A stretch of DNA of 64,000 bases. Source: Anaerotruncus sp. GTDB lineage: Bacteria; Bacillota; Clostridia; Oscillospirales; Acutalibacteraceae. The stretch lies in the NCBI GenBank assembly GCA_022009795.1, contig CP091724.1:62001-126000 (forward strand), in the 5' to 3' direction. The translations under genes were made by a program, and so were the position numbers. The notes under the pieces were generated by a model that was given only the letters and a program-made list of their open reading frames with translations, had not been told where the DNA came from and did no database searches. Each line of letters opens with the position of its first letter. Positions within the stretch are counted from its first letter, which is position 1. This document shows, piece after piece, positions 41,197 through 51,117 of the stretch.

Positions 41197-42025
41197 ATGG
41201 TTGTTGCAACCGATCTTGACGGCACTTTAATAGCAAGCGACACGTCGATTTCAAATCAAAATCTTGAAGCGATAAAGCGGCTTTCCGAACACGGAGCAAG
41301 CATTGTGCTTGTTACCGGCAGAACCTTTTGTGAAATTTTGCCGCAGCTTATTGAGTGCTCGTATATTGATTATTTCGTTTATTCTAACGGCGCCTGCATT
41401 TATAAGCAGGGGAGCGGGCTTGCTTTTTCAAACTGTATGCCCGGCAGCGCGGCACTCTCAATTTATGATATATTTAATTCGTATAAAACCTTCGTTGAAC
41501 TTTACACTCACGGCAAGCCGCTTGTTGATAAATCAAAATTCTGTGATTCGGGATTTGAATTTTTATAAAAATATCGCCTGCGTTTTTTTGCCTGAACTTA
41601 AAAGAAGCCGAATCCCCGTTGAAAAATTTAAATGCCGAAATGGAAAAATGCAGCGGATATTGAAATGTTTGATGTGTTTTTTTGCAGATGCAAACGAGCG
41701 CCTTGAATGCCGCAAGCGGATTGAAGCGGAATTTCCCGAATTTGAAATCACTACCTCGCTCGATAATAATTTGGAGGTTATGAATCAGGGCGTAAACAAG
41801 GGCACGGGGATTAAAAAGCTGTGCGAAATTGCGGGATATGATTTAAATGATATTGTTGCGTTTGGGGACAGTAAAAACGATATAACAATGTTTGAGGCGA
41901 TTGAAAACAGCTATGCGGTTTTTAAACGCCTGCCCCCGAGCTCAAAAATAAGCAAGGGTATTGCTTGCAGCAATGACGAAGATATTATGCTGTGGGCGGA
42001 AAATAAATTTTACGGAAGTAAGTAA
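41197..42025 (+). CDS. HAD-superfamily hydrolase, Cof type, frameshifted
   Basis: About 276 residues. Motif I DLDGTLIASD with the nucleophilic Asp, motif II VLVTGR, a cap domain of the Cof/IIB type, motif III Lys in QGVNKGTGIKKLCE, and motif IV FGDSKNDITMFEAIE. These define phosphatases acting on sugar phosphates, FMN or PLP. Shifts near 41562 and 41660. SD GGAGG upstream. Member of the GtrA-HAD-MBL cluster. Confidence 0.93.
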
Positions 42026-42026
42026 C

Positions 42027-42884
42027 ATGGATGCTGTTCATTTTTTAAATACAGGCCATTCCGATTGTATTATATTGGAAAGCTGCGGCAGGTTTGCCAT
42101 GGTTGATGCGGCAGAGGATACGGAATATCCCGCCGATATGCCGTGGCTTAAAGGCAAGGGATATGAAAAAGAGGTTTGCGATTATCTGCTTAAAAACTGC
42201 GCTGATGAAAACGGCTGTGTAACGCTTGATTTTGTGGTGGGCACGCACGCTCATTCCGATCATATAGGCGGGTTTGACACGGTTATTGCCAATCCCGCGA
42301 TAACGGTTAAAAAGGCTTATTTAAAGCCGTACAGCGATGATTGCACCAATTTGTATGAACGCAAACGCTGGGATAACGATGTGGTTTACGGGCAGATGAA
42401 GGCGGCGCTTGATGCAAAAAAAGCGTGCCGATTATCGAAAAACTTTGAGGGTGAAAAAAACAACCCTCGGAAATTTTAAAATAACCTTTTTAACGGCAGC
42501 AGGGCGGAAGATGACCGCAAAAAGCGGTGAAAACACAAGCTCGGTTGTTATGCTGCTTGAAGTGCACGGCAAAAGGGCGGTGCTTGCGGGTGATTTGAAT
42601 TATCGCTTCGGCGCGGAAAAGAAAATTTCCGCAAAAATCGGTAGGGTGGATTTGCTTAAAGTGGCGCACCATGGCTATGCCAGATCCTCCACGGCCGCAT
42701 GGCTGAAAAATCTCAGTCCGCAAATCGATGTTATTTGCAACGAAAAAAACGCGCCGTTCATGCCTCCGTTATGCATAGGCTGAAAAAATATACCGGTGCA
42801 GAAATTTACACCACCGCCGATTGCAACGGCGTTAAGGCTGTTTTTATGCCCGATAAAATCGAAATGCAAATCGATATTATGTGA
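42027..42884 (+). CDS. Metallo-beta-lactamase-fold hydrolase (ComEC-C-like), frameshifted
   Basis: About 285 residues. VHFLNTGHSDCIILES opens the fold, the metal motif is THAHSDHIGG, followed by SSVVMLLEVHGKRAVLAGD with metal Asp and LLKVAHHGYARSSTAAWL with a later His. The order and the KVAHHG motif are those of the ComEC C-terminal/competence-type MBL proteins, which act on nucleic acids or other phosphodiesters. Shifts near 42415-42460 and 42750. Starts two bases after the HAD stop. Confidence 0.87.
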
Positions 42885-42933
42885 AAAATAAAAGCGAATA
42901 AGTCTGTACGAAATGGATGACAGAAAAAATCAA

Positions 42934-42967
42934 CCCTCCCGATGTTATACATCAGGAGGGATTTTTA
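42934..42967 (+). terminator. Terminator
   Basis: CCCTCCcGATG / CATCaGGAGGG stem around a short AT loop, followed by ATTTTT. Ends the GtrA-HAD-MBL unit. Confidence 0.85.
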
Positions 42968-43155
42968 ATGGCAAGAAGTTATCAATTTCTGCAACAATTG
43001 CCGTATTCAAACTAAAACAAAACTGACTCCGCCTGAAATGCGAAATCAGCTTGTTGCCTAAAATTTAATTTTCTGCTTCAAGTCTGCTCTTTTGTACTGT
43101 CTGCACAATCCGGGGCAGTTCAAATAAACAGCTTGCCGCTTTTTTTGTGTAATTG
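42968..43155. other. Gene-free spacer
   Basis: No coding sequence or RNA structure supported. It separates the convergent MBL-fold and nrdG genes. Confidence 0.5.
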
Positions 43156-43680
43156 TTATTCGAGATAAAGCGTTATTTTGCCGCTTTCAAGCGTTTTTTT
43201 CATATCTATGATGCGTTGGTTTTCCGAACCGCGGAATTTGAGCGTTATGTTTTTAAGCTCTTTTTCAAATTTGCCGTCCACCAAAATGTCAATGCATTTC
43301 AGCATTTCGCGCGCTGTTTCGCCGGTGGCACGGCTTTGAATTTTGCCGGTGAGCTGTTCAAGTGTAAATCCCGTGTAGCACCAAATGCTTTTTTGCGGAA
43401 AGCGCTCTTTAAAATCGCGCATCAGCAAAAGCAAGCCCTCTTGATTTTCGGGCTCGAACGGCTCTCCGCCAAGCAAAGATAAGCCCGCTATCCACGGCGG
43501 CGCGCAGGAGGATAAGATAAATTCTTCGGTTTCCGTATTCCATGGTTTGCCGTATTCAAAATCCCATGCGATTTCGTTAAAGCAATCGGGGCAGTGATGG
43601 CGGCAGCCGGAAACGAAAACCGAGGTGCGAACACCCTCGCCGTTTGCAATATCGTTTGTTTTAATCTCGGCAATATTCAT
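43156..43680 (-). CDS. nrdG: Anaerobic ribonucleotide reductase activating protein
   Basis: Radical SAM activase that makes the glycyl radical on NrdD. 174 residues, intact, usual length. Cluster motif CRHHCPDC (CxxxCxxC), opening NDIANGEGVRTSVFVSGCRH, GGEP-type segment SLLGGEPFEPENQ and VWCYTG-like IWCYTGFTLEQL. It lies downstream of nrdD but is separated by a lipoprotein gene, with only 68 bases to it. Confidence 0.96.
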   Translation of the reverse strand: MNIAEIKTNDIANGEGVRTSVFVSGCRHHCPDCFNEIAWDFEYGKPWNTETEEFILSSCAPPWIAGLSLLGGEPFEPENQEGLLLLMRDFKERFPQKSIWCYTGFTLEQLTGKIQSRATGETAREMLKCIDILVDGKFEKELKNITLKFRGSENQRIIDMKKTLESGKITLYLE

Positions 43681-43748
43681 ACTAAAACCCCTTTCTCGCT
43701 TTTAACGGCACCCTGTAATGAGCATCGCTGAATAAAATATCAATGCGT

Positions 43749-44577
43749 TTAATACCTAACCACAATCATAGGTCTTACCCCTTGGCTTTCCGACATTGAA
43801 ATTCCGTCAGTAGCTTCCCTTACCAACCAGTAATAAGAACTGCCTAAAATTTTGCCGTTTGAATCGATTATTGTGCCATATCCATCACCGGGTTCTTCGG
43901 CTGTGTCGGCGGTCCAATATCCCATGTTATCCGAAAATCCCATCTTGCGCTCTGCATACTTCGTAAATTCGCCGACGCAATCTTCTCCCTCGCCTAAAAG
44001 AAGGCTTATATTAACGGAATTAGGCAATTGCACATAAGCGGAAATTGATTCGTCAATTTTGTTGCCTGTCACGGCAGTCAGGCATAAATATTGCTTTTCC
44101 TCATCGCTGAATGCTTTGTTATAAAAGTCATCATTCAGCCAATCCCTCAGCGAGCAATTGCTCCAATTTACGGAATACGATGATGAGGAGTTGTTATACG
44201 GTTTGCAATCCAAGCAATAAACACTGTATAAATATGCTGTGTTGCCATCCTTACTTATCACATACCATTCGATAGGCTCGGAGCCGTTAAGCTTGTTGCC
44301 ATCCTGCTCATAAGAGCCAAAGGTTACCGTTGATCCCTCGGCACCTTTGGCACCGTAATAGCCGGCGCGCTTAATAGCCGCAAGCTCGGATTGAACATCG
44401 GCTGCGGTTTCGCTTATCCGTGCGTCATCTTGCTCTTCCGAGTCGTAAAAATCATTTGAGGTATCATTATCGGTATTTGAATCGTAATTGTTTGCATTGC
44501 CGTTATAACTGCAGCCGCAAAGCAAAAAGCAAAAGCGCAAAAACAATCGAAAGCATTTTTGATTGAATTTTTTTCAT
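43749..44577 (-). CDS. Lipoprotein with DUF6273 domain, frameshifted at start
   Basis: About 276 residues. Start ATG at 44577 follows GAGGAGATAGCA; after a shift near 44517 the signal peptide ends in LCGCSYNGN, a lipobox. Asn/Asp-rich linker, then a DUF6273 domain: VTFGSYEQD, PIEWYVISKDGNTAYLYS, WSNCSLRDWLNDDFYNKAFS, VQLPNSVNISLLL, YYWLVREA and GVRPMIVV. These are cell-surface proteins of gut Firmicutes, function not known. It interrupts the nrdD-nrdG arrangement. Confidence 0.82.
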
Positions 44578-44634
44578 TGCTATCTCCTCTTTAATCACAC
44601 TTGTGTTTTTTTGCATAAAGCCTTTTTGGTGCGG

Positions 44635-44667
44635 AAAAAGCAGGAGCCGTCGGTTCCTGCTTTTTTT
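44635..44667 (-). terminator. Terminator of nrdD
   Basis: On the minus strand GCAGGA, nine-base loop, TCCTGC followed by TTTTT. Confidence 0.85.
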
Positions 44668-44677
44668 CAAGCTTAAA

Positions 44678-46857
44678 TTATAAATGTAAAACTCTGTCCT
44701 TAATCTCCTGCGTTCTGCCCTGATTCCAAAACTGTGTTCCTATATAGCCGCAGGTACGGCGGGCAACATTAAGCTTATTTTGATCCTCGTTGCCGCAGTT
44801 CGGGCAGCGCCAAACGAGCTTGCCCTCTTCTTCAACGATTTTGATTTCGCCGTCATATCCGCAAACCTGGCAATAATCGCTCTTTGTGTTGAGCTCGGCA
44901 TACATGATATGATTGTAAATATATTGCATAACGGATAAAACAGCGGGAATGTTATCCTGCATGTTCGGTACTTCAACATAGCTGATGGCACCGCCGGGAG
45001 AAAGCTTTTGAAATTCCGCTTCAAATTCAAGCTTTTTGAAAGCGTCAATCTTTTCGGAAACATGCACATGATAGCTGTTTGTGATATAGTTTTTTTATCT
45101 GTAACGCCGGGGATTTTTTTCCGAATCGCTTTTGCAGGCATTTAGAGAATTTGTAGGTTGTGGATTCAAGCGGAGTGCCGTAAACGGAAAAGTCGATGTT
45201 TTCCTGCTTTTTCCAAGTGTTGCAGGCGTCGTTAAGCTTTTGCATAACGGCGATTGCAAAGTCTTTTGCGTCGGGGTCGGTGTGGCTCTTACCCGTCATA
45301 TATTTAACACATTCGTAAAGGCCGGCATAGCCAAGCGAAATTGTGGAATATCCGCCGAAAAGCAGTTTATCAATTTTTTCGCCTTTTTTAAGCCTTGCAA
45401 GAGCGCCGTATTGCCAAAGAATTGGCGCAACATCGCTCGGCGTGCCAAGCAATCTGTTGTGGCGGCACATCAATGCGCGATAGCAAAGATCAAGCCTTTC
45501 ATCAAATATTTTTCCAGAATTTGGTCATATCCCCGCCGGAGGAGCAGGCGATGTCAACAAGGTTGAGAGTAACAACGCCCTGATTGAATCTGCCGTAATA
45601 TTTGCCTTTGCCCGTTTTCGGATCAACATAGGGGGTAAGGAAGGAACGGCAGCCCATGCAGGTGTAAACGGCGGGATTGCCGTTTTTATCGATTTTAAGC
45701 TCTTTCATCTTCTTTGCGGAGATGTAGTCGGGCACCATGCGCTTTGCCGTGCATTTTGCCGCAAGGCAGGTAACATCCCAATATTTTGAACCTTCGGTTA
45801 TATTATCTTCGTCAAGCACATAGATAAGCTTGGGAAATGCGGGAGTTATCCAAACGCCGCTTTCGTTTTTAACGCCCTGAATTCTTTGACGCAAAACCTC
45901 TTCTATGATAAGCTTAAGGTCGTCTCTCGTTTGGCCATCCGGCACTTCGTCAAGATACATAAAAACGGTGACAAAAGGCGCCTGACCGTTAGTCGTCATC
46001 AGTGTGATAACCTGATACTGTATCATCTGAACGCCGCGGTTGATTTCGTCCTTAACGCGAACCTCGGTTATTTTGTTGATTTGCTCGTCCGTAGGCTCAA
46101 TGCCTGCCGCTTCAAGCTCTGCCTTAACATCCTTTCTGAATTTCTTTCTGCTTAAATCAACAAAAGGCGCAAGGTGCGAAAGGCTGATACTTTGGCCGCC
46201 GTATTGGCTGGAGGCAATTTGAGCGATGATTTGCGTTGCAATGTTGCATGCCGTGGAAAATGAATGAGGCTTTTCAATCATCGTGCCGCTGATAACGGTG
46301 CCGTTTTGCAGCATGTCCTCAAGATTGATAAGGTCGCAGTTATGCATATGCTGTGCAAAATAATCCGCATCGTGGAAGTGGATTATGCCTTTTTCGTGCG
46401 CCTCAACAATGTCCTGCGGCAAAAGGATCCTTCTTGTGAGATCCTTTGAAACCTCGCCGGCCATGTAGTCGCGCTGAACGCTGTTTACGGTTGGGTTTTT
46501 GTTTGAATTTTCCTGCTTAACTTCTTCGTTATTGCATTCAATAAGCGTAAGTATCTGCTCATCGGTTGTGTTGGATTTACGGATAAGTGAGCGGTTGTAG
46601 CGATATTTAACATATCTTTTGGCAACCTCAAATGCACCCTGAGCCATAATTTGGTTTTCAACAATATCCTGAATTTCCTCAACCGAAAGGGCACGCGCCG
46701 CTTTTTGGATTTTGAATTCCACATATTCGGCAATATCGCTGATTTGCGAAGCCGTCAGCTCTTCTTTTTCGCAGGCGGCATTTGCCTTTGTAACGGCCGC
46801 CACGATTTTGGTAAGGTCAAATTCCGCCTCGGAGCCGTTTCTTTTGATAATTTTCAT
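44678..46857 (-). CDS. nrdD: Anaerobic ribonucleoside-triphosphate reductase, frameshifted
   Basis: Oxygen-sensitive glycyl-radical enzyme making dNTPs from NTPs. About 726 residues. N-terminal ATP-cone (KIIKRNGSEAEFDLTKIVAA), barrel motifs including HFHDADYFAQHMHNCDLINL and TPAFPKLIYVLDE, catalytic cysteine regions (YTCMGCRSF), C-terminal zinc site CQVCGYDG and CPNCGNED, and the glycyl-radical loop RRTCGYIGTQFWNQGRTQE. Shifts near 45505 and 45085-45110. The promoter region holds an NrdR-like box. Its activase is nrdG, two genes downstream. Confidence 0.96.
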
Positions 46858-47160
46858 TTCTTTTACACCCCTTGATTCGGTAACAAAAGCCGAATAAATG
46901 TTACAAAAATATTACATCGTTTAACTACTGCCTTTACATAATATCAAAATCCCGTGTTACTGTCAATACCAAAATCGGAAAAAAAATACAATATCTTGTG
47001 TTGAAAATTTTTAAATCGCAAAAAAATAAACGATATGTAGATTTTTGTGTTAGCCGATTTTTGCTGTGTAATATAGCGAAATTTGCCGCCGCTGCGCAGT
47101 TTCTCAACCTGTTTTTGCACCAAAATATTACATATTGACAGTACAAAAAGTATAATATTT
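46858..47160 (-). promoter_or_regulatory. Regulatory region of nrdD with NrdR-like box
   Basis: A 16-base site TACAATATCTTGTGTT at 46987-47002 resembles the NrdR box (ACACWATATATWGTGT type). Repeats occur around it: AAAATATTACAT at 46906-46917 and 47122-47133 (direct), and TACTGTCAATA at 46958-46968 with its inverse TATTGACAGTA at 47133-47143. No coding sequence is supported here. Confidence 0.45.
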
Positions 47161-47301
47161 ACGAACAGTTTTTCTATCTGCTTTTGATTTTATAAATGCA
47201 GTGGATTTCCGTGCCGCTTTATGGAACCGGTTTTGCCTCTTGGCGTTTTTTTCCTCTTGTTTTTATTGCTGCGGCAATAAAAGCATTTTGCCGTTTGGCG
47301 T

Positions 47302-47330
47302 TGACAAAATATTTGCTGTTGTATATAATA
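47302..47330 (+). promoter_or_regulatory. Promoter of the TPP-controlled operon
   Basis: TTGACA at 47302-47307, 17 bases, TATAAT at 47325-47330; perfect consensus. The aptamer begins at the expected start. Confidence 0.9.
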
Positions 47331-47344
47331 GGTATAACTTAATA

Positions 47345-47412
47345 AGTCAGGGGTGCCGAACGGCTGAGATTATACCCTTCGACCTGTGCATTAGTATGGA
47401 CAGCGGAGACAT
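47345..47412 (+). promoter_or_regulatory. TPP riboswitch (THI element)
   Basis: Conserved thi-box order: CAGGGGTGCC, then CGGCTGAGATTATACCCTT (the CTGAGA and ACCCTT core), CGACCTG, and the 3-prime segment GTATGGACAGCGGAG. An intrinsic terminator follows 15 bases later, so thiamine pyrophosphate is expected to cause premature termination. Confidence 0.95.
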
Positions 47413-47427
47413 AACATTGTGTTCTAT

Positions 47428-47458
47428 ACCCCGCTGCGTGCGGGGTTTTTCTTTTGGC
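47428..47458 (+). terminator. TPP riboswitch terminator
   Basis: ACCCCGC and GCGGGGT around TGCGT, followed by TTTTCTTTT, upstream of the first coding start. Confidence 0.9.
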
Positions 47459-47492
47459 TTACTAAGAAATATTATGAAAGGAAGTAATTATT

Positions 47493-47792
47493 ATGAAAGC
47501 AAGTGTGGCCATTCAGGTTTTGCCGTCAGTGCAGGATGAGGACGAGCTTATCCGCATTGTTGATGAGGTTATTGCCTATATCAAAAGCACGGGGTTAAAC
47601 TGCTATGTCGGCCCGTTTGAAACAACCATTGAGGGCGAAAGCTATGATCAGCTTATGGAGATTGTGGCAAATTGCCAAAAGGTTGCCATCAAAGCAGGCT
47701 GTGAAAGCGTAAGCGCATACATTAAGGTGGTTTACAACCCCGAGGGCGAGGTACTTACCATTGACAAAAAAGTTACAAAGCATCACCAATAA
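47493..47792 (+). CDS. Thiamine-binding protein, MTH1187/YkoF-like
   Basis: 99 residues, intact. SVAIQVLPSVQDEDELIRIV, CYVGPFETTIEGESYDQLME and AYIKVVYNPEG match the small ferredoxin-like fold of the MTH1187/YkoF group; YkoF binds thiamine and HMP. SD AAAGGAAG before the ATG. It is first in a riboswitch-controlled operon, and the permease gene starts inside its 3-prime end. Confidence 0.9.
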   Translation: MKASVAIQVLPSVQDEDELIRIVDEVIAYIKSTGLNCYVGPFETTIEGESYDQLMEIVANCQKVAIKAGCESVSAYIKVVYNPEGEVLTIDKKVTKHHQ

Positions 47793-48565
47793 AACGGCGC
47801 CGCTTATCGCGGTGGCGGTTATAATTTTAATTTGGTATATCTGCTCGGACAGGGAAGTGGTGCCGGCATACATGCTGCCGTCGCCCTACGATGTGGTTAA
47901 AGCGTTTGTTGATAATTTTTTTCGGTAATGATGAAGCAGGCGGCTGTTACCTTGCAGGAGGCTTGCTACGGCCTTTTGATAGGTGTGGCGCTTGCGTTTA
48001 TTGTTGCCACGCTGATGGATAGATTTGCTTTTCTTTATAAAGCGATTTATCCCATCCTTGTTATCACGCAAACAATTCCAACCATTGCCGTTGCGCCGCT
48101 TTTGGTGCTGTGGATGGGCTTTGGAATGGCTCCTAAGATAACGCTTGTTGTTATCACCACATTTTTCCCGATAGCCGTGGGCTTGCTCGGCGGCTTTGAA
48201 GGGGCAGACGGTGATGCGATAAATCTTATGCGGGCAATGGGCGCAAACAGATATCAGATTTTTTTAAATATGTTAAGCTGCCGAATGCAATGCCTTCGTT
48301 TTTTTCCGGGCTCAAGGTTTCGGCTTCATATGCCGTTGTGGGCGCGGTAATTTCCGAATGGCTCGGCGGCTTTGAGGGCCTCGGCGTTTATATGACGAGG
48401 GTTAAAAAAAGCATATGCGTTTGATAAAATGTTTGCCGTTATAGTTTTTTTATTTCTGTAATCAGCCTGTTGCTTATGGGGCTTGTTAATCTGCTTGAAA
48501 GAGCGGCAACCCCGTGGAAGCATGCCAAAAAAATAAGTAAACATTTATGTTCACAGGAAAGGTAA
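47762..48565 (+). CDS. thiX: ABC transporter permease for thiamine precursor, frameshifted
   Basis: About 267 residues. The TTG start at 47762 overlaps the previous gene. N-terminal helix (PLIAVAVIILIWYICSD), then VAPLLVLWMGFGMAPKITLV and the cytoplasmic EAA loop INLMRAMGANRYQIFxxVKLPNAMP (joined by a shift near 48270), typical of SsuC/TauC/ThiX permeases. Shifts also near 47920 and 48410-48450. The gene symbol is assigned by operon context with THI5-like and ATPase partners. Confidence 0.85.
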
Positions 48566-48572
48566 TATATCA

Positions 48573-49604
48573 ATGAAAAAAAGAATCTTAAAAAAAGGCT
48601 TTTGGCAGTTCTTTTGGCAGCCGTTTTGGTTTTCAGCTTTGCCGCTTGCAGCAAAAAAGGAAACGATTTCGGCGAAGATAATAAAGAGAAAACAAAAATA
48701 ACGGTTTGCCTTGATTGGACTCCGAACACAAACCACACAGGTATGTATGTGGCTCTTGCAAACGGTTATTACGATGAGGCAGGTCTTGATGTTTCAATCG
48801 TTCAGCCTCCCGAAAAACGGCGCAACGGAGGCTTGCTCCGCAGGCCAGGCTCAGTTTGCCATCGACGCGCAGGACACTTTGGCAGCAGGCTTTACATCGG
48901 ATACCCCGATGCAGGTAACTGCCGTTGCGGCGCTTATTCAGCACAATACTTCGGGCATTATCTCATCAAAGGGTCAGGGCATGGACACCCCCAAGGGCCT
49001 TGAGGGCAAAACATATCTCACCTGGGATTCGCCGATTGAGCTTGCAATGATGCAAAATGTTGTTGAAAAAGACGGCGGAGATTGGAGCAAGGTAACAAGA
49101 ATTCCCAACACAGTAACCGATGAAGCGCAGGATGTTAAGCAAAATCCCGATCACGCCATTTGGGTTTTCTACGGTTGGGGCGGCATAAATGCCGAAGTAA
49201 ACAATGTTGATGTTGATTTCTTCTATTTCAAGGATCTTAACAGCACATTCGATTATTACACTCCCATTCTTATCGCAAACAACGATTTTCTTAAATCAAA
49301 TCCGGATGCGGCAAAGGCTTTCCTTGCGGCAACCAAAAAGGGCTATGAATATGCGATTGAAAATCCCGAAAAAGCCGCTCAGATTTTGATAGACGGCGAT
49401 GACACCAAATCTCTTGTAGGCTCGGAGGAGCTTGTTGTTGCCAGCCAAAAATGGCTTGCAGATCAATATGTTGCCGATGCTCAGAAATGGGGCTATATCG
49501 ACCCCGCAAGATGGGACGGCTTCTATGCTTGGCTCTATGATCAAAAGCTTATCGATAAAGAGCTTCCGGCAGGCACGGGCTATTCAAACGATTATCTTCA
49601 GTAA
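48573..49604 (+). CDS. thiY: NMT1/THI5-like substrate-binding lipoprotein, frameshifted
   Basis: About 343 residues. Lipobox FAACSKKG after a signal peptide (shift near 48592). THI5/NMT1-like domain: VCLDWTPNTNHTGMYVALAN, GYYDEAGLDVSIVQPPE, then AQFAIDAQDTLAAG, VFYGWGGINAEV and AFLAATKKGYEYAIENPEKA. Members bind HMP or formylaminopyrimidine for thiamine synthesis or salvage. Under the TPP riboswitch this fits. Second shift near 48812. Confidence 0.92.
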
Positions 49605-49613
49605 AAGGCAGCT

Positions 49614-50354
49614 ATGGAAATTTTAAAAGCGCAAAACATAAGCAAAAGCTTCGGCGAAAAGCAGGTTTTAAGCGATGTAAGCATCACCCTGAACAAGGGC
49701 GAAATCGTGAGCCTGCTCGGTGTGAGCGGCGCGGGCAAAACCACGCTTTTTAATATCCTTTCGGGCATTTATAAGGCGGATACGGGCAATGTTTATCTTA
49801 ACGGCGAGGATATCACGGGCAAACCCGGCAAGGTCAGCTATATGCTGCAAAAGGATTTGCTTTTTCCCTATCGCAAGGTGATAGATAATGTGTGCCTGCC
49901 GCTTATCATAAACGGCGCAAAGAAAAAAGAGGCGCGCGAAAAGGCACTGCCGCTTTTTAAGGTGTTTGATATAGAGGGCACGGAATTTAAATATCCCGAT
50001 CAGCTTTCGGGCGGCATGCGGCAAAGAGCCGCTTTGCTGCGCACCTATCTTTCGTCAAACGGTGTTGCGCTGCTTGATGAGCCGTTTTCCGCGCTCGATA
50101 CAATTACGCGCACCAAAATTCATAAATGGTATCTTGATGTTATGGGGCAGATAGACCTTTCAACCGTGTTTATAACCCACGATATCGACGAGGCCATTAT
50201 TTTGTCGGACAGAATTTATATCCTCTCCGGCACGCCGGGCACAATCGCAAACGAAATCGTTATCGATGAAAAAAAGCCGCGGCGCGGTGATTTTAATTTA
50301 ACCGATGAATTTCTTGCTTATAAACGCGAAATAGTAAGGCTTTTACATATCTGA
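49614..50354 (+). CDS. thiZ: ABC transporter ATP-binding protein for thiamine precursor
   Basis: 246 residues, intact. Walker A GVSGAGKTT, Q-loop YMLQKDLLFPYRKV, signature LSGGMRQR, Walker B VALLDEPFSALD, H-loop ITHDIDEA. The sequence class is that of SsuB/TauB/ThiZ ATPases. Last gene of the operon; a perfect terminator follows. Confidence 0.94.
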   Translation: MEILKAQNISKSFGEKQVLSDVSITLNKGEIVSLLGVSGAGKTTLFNILSGIYKADTGNVYLNGEDITGKPGKVSYMLQKDLLFPYRKVIDNVCLPLIINGAKKKEAREKALPLFKVFDIEGTEFKYPDQLSGGMRQRAALLRTYLSSNGVALLDEPFSALDTITRTKIHKWYLDVMGQIDLSTVFITHDIDEAIILSDRIYILSGTPGTIANEIVIDEKKPRRGDFNLTDEFLAYKREIVRLLHI

Positions 50355-50379
50355 TAATTAAATAAGCTTAAATCGCTTC

Positions 50380-50412
50380 GGCGCAGAGATTTTTCTCTGC
50401 GCCGCTTTTTTA
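50380..50412 (+). terminator. Terminator of the thiXYZ operon
   Basis: GGCGCAGAGA-TTTT-TCTCTGCGCC, ten perfect pairs, then GCTTTTTT. Confidence 0.95.
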
Positions 50413-50453
50413 TATAAAAATTCTTATATATTTTTAGATATTATGCATAACGC

Positions 50454-50482
50454 TTGACAAATTGCAGTTTATATTGTAAATA
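50454..50482 (+). promoter_or_regulatory. Promoter of the sigma-factor operon
   Basis: TTGACA at 50454-50459 and TAAATA at 50477-50482, 17 bases apart. A better TATAAT at 50483-50488 would need a 23-base spacer. Confidence 0.4.
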
Positions 50483-50517
50483 TATAATATGATTGTATTT
50501 AGAAAAAGAGGAAATCC

Positions 50518-51035
50518 GTGAAAAAAATACAAATAAAGAGCAATGCGAGCGATTGTGGCGGGAATATGAACCGCAAATACGAAAAAAATTTGCAGGGTTA
50601 AATTATATAAGTATCAAAATGAAGTCGACGATACGGTTTCCGATGTGTTTTTGGCACTGTGCAAAAATCGAAAAATCCGGTGTGCCCGAAAACCCAAAGC
50701 CTTGGCTTTATGCCGTGCTGAATAATATTATAAATCAAAGGTTAAGAGATATTTATAGGCAATCGGAATGCGAAATCGAATTTGATTTTGAAAAATGTGT
50801 GCCTGCCGTTTGAAAAAAATGCGAAATCGAAGAAAAAAATCGAATCCGTTTACAACGAGGAAATACAGGGCAAGTTGAAAAACGATTTTTGTCGGAAGAC
50901 GAATATCAAATAATCAAATACATCTATTTTTAACAGGCTTAAACTAAAAAGAAATTGCGATTTTTAACAGGATCCACAGAATCGGCTGTTAAGCAAAAGC
51001 ACTACCGCATTTGCAATAAACTGAGAAAAAAATAA
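50518..51035 (+). CDS. ECF-type RNA polymerase sigma factor, frameshifted
   Basis: About 172 residues. Start GTG at 50518 after AGAGGAAATCC. Region 2: REYEPQIRK, then after a shift NEVDDTVSDVFLALC, the polymerase-binding helix; NPKPWLYAVLNNIINQRLRD connects as region 2.4. Region 4 after shifts near 50820-50945: EKRFLSEDEYQIIKYIY, then LTGSTESAVKQKHYRICNKL with the DNA-reading helix. Short two-domain form, as in ECF sigma factors. It heads an operon with a membrane protein resembling an anti-sigma. Confidence 0.82.
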
Positions 51036-51117
51036 TAAAAAAATCATGATGAAATTTGCTGAAAAGCGTTACCTTTTTTTATTCCAAAAAGCAACTTATT
51101 ATATGAAAGGCGATAAT

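Noticed and set aside
47135..47156. TTGACA and TATAAT at 47135 and 47151 as a promoter
   Set aside because: The spacer is only 10 bases, which is not functional for the main sigma factor.
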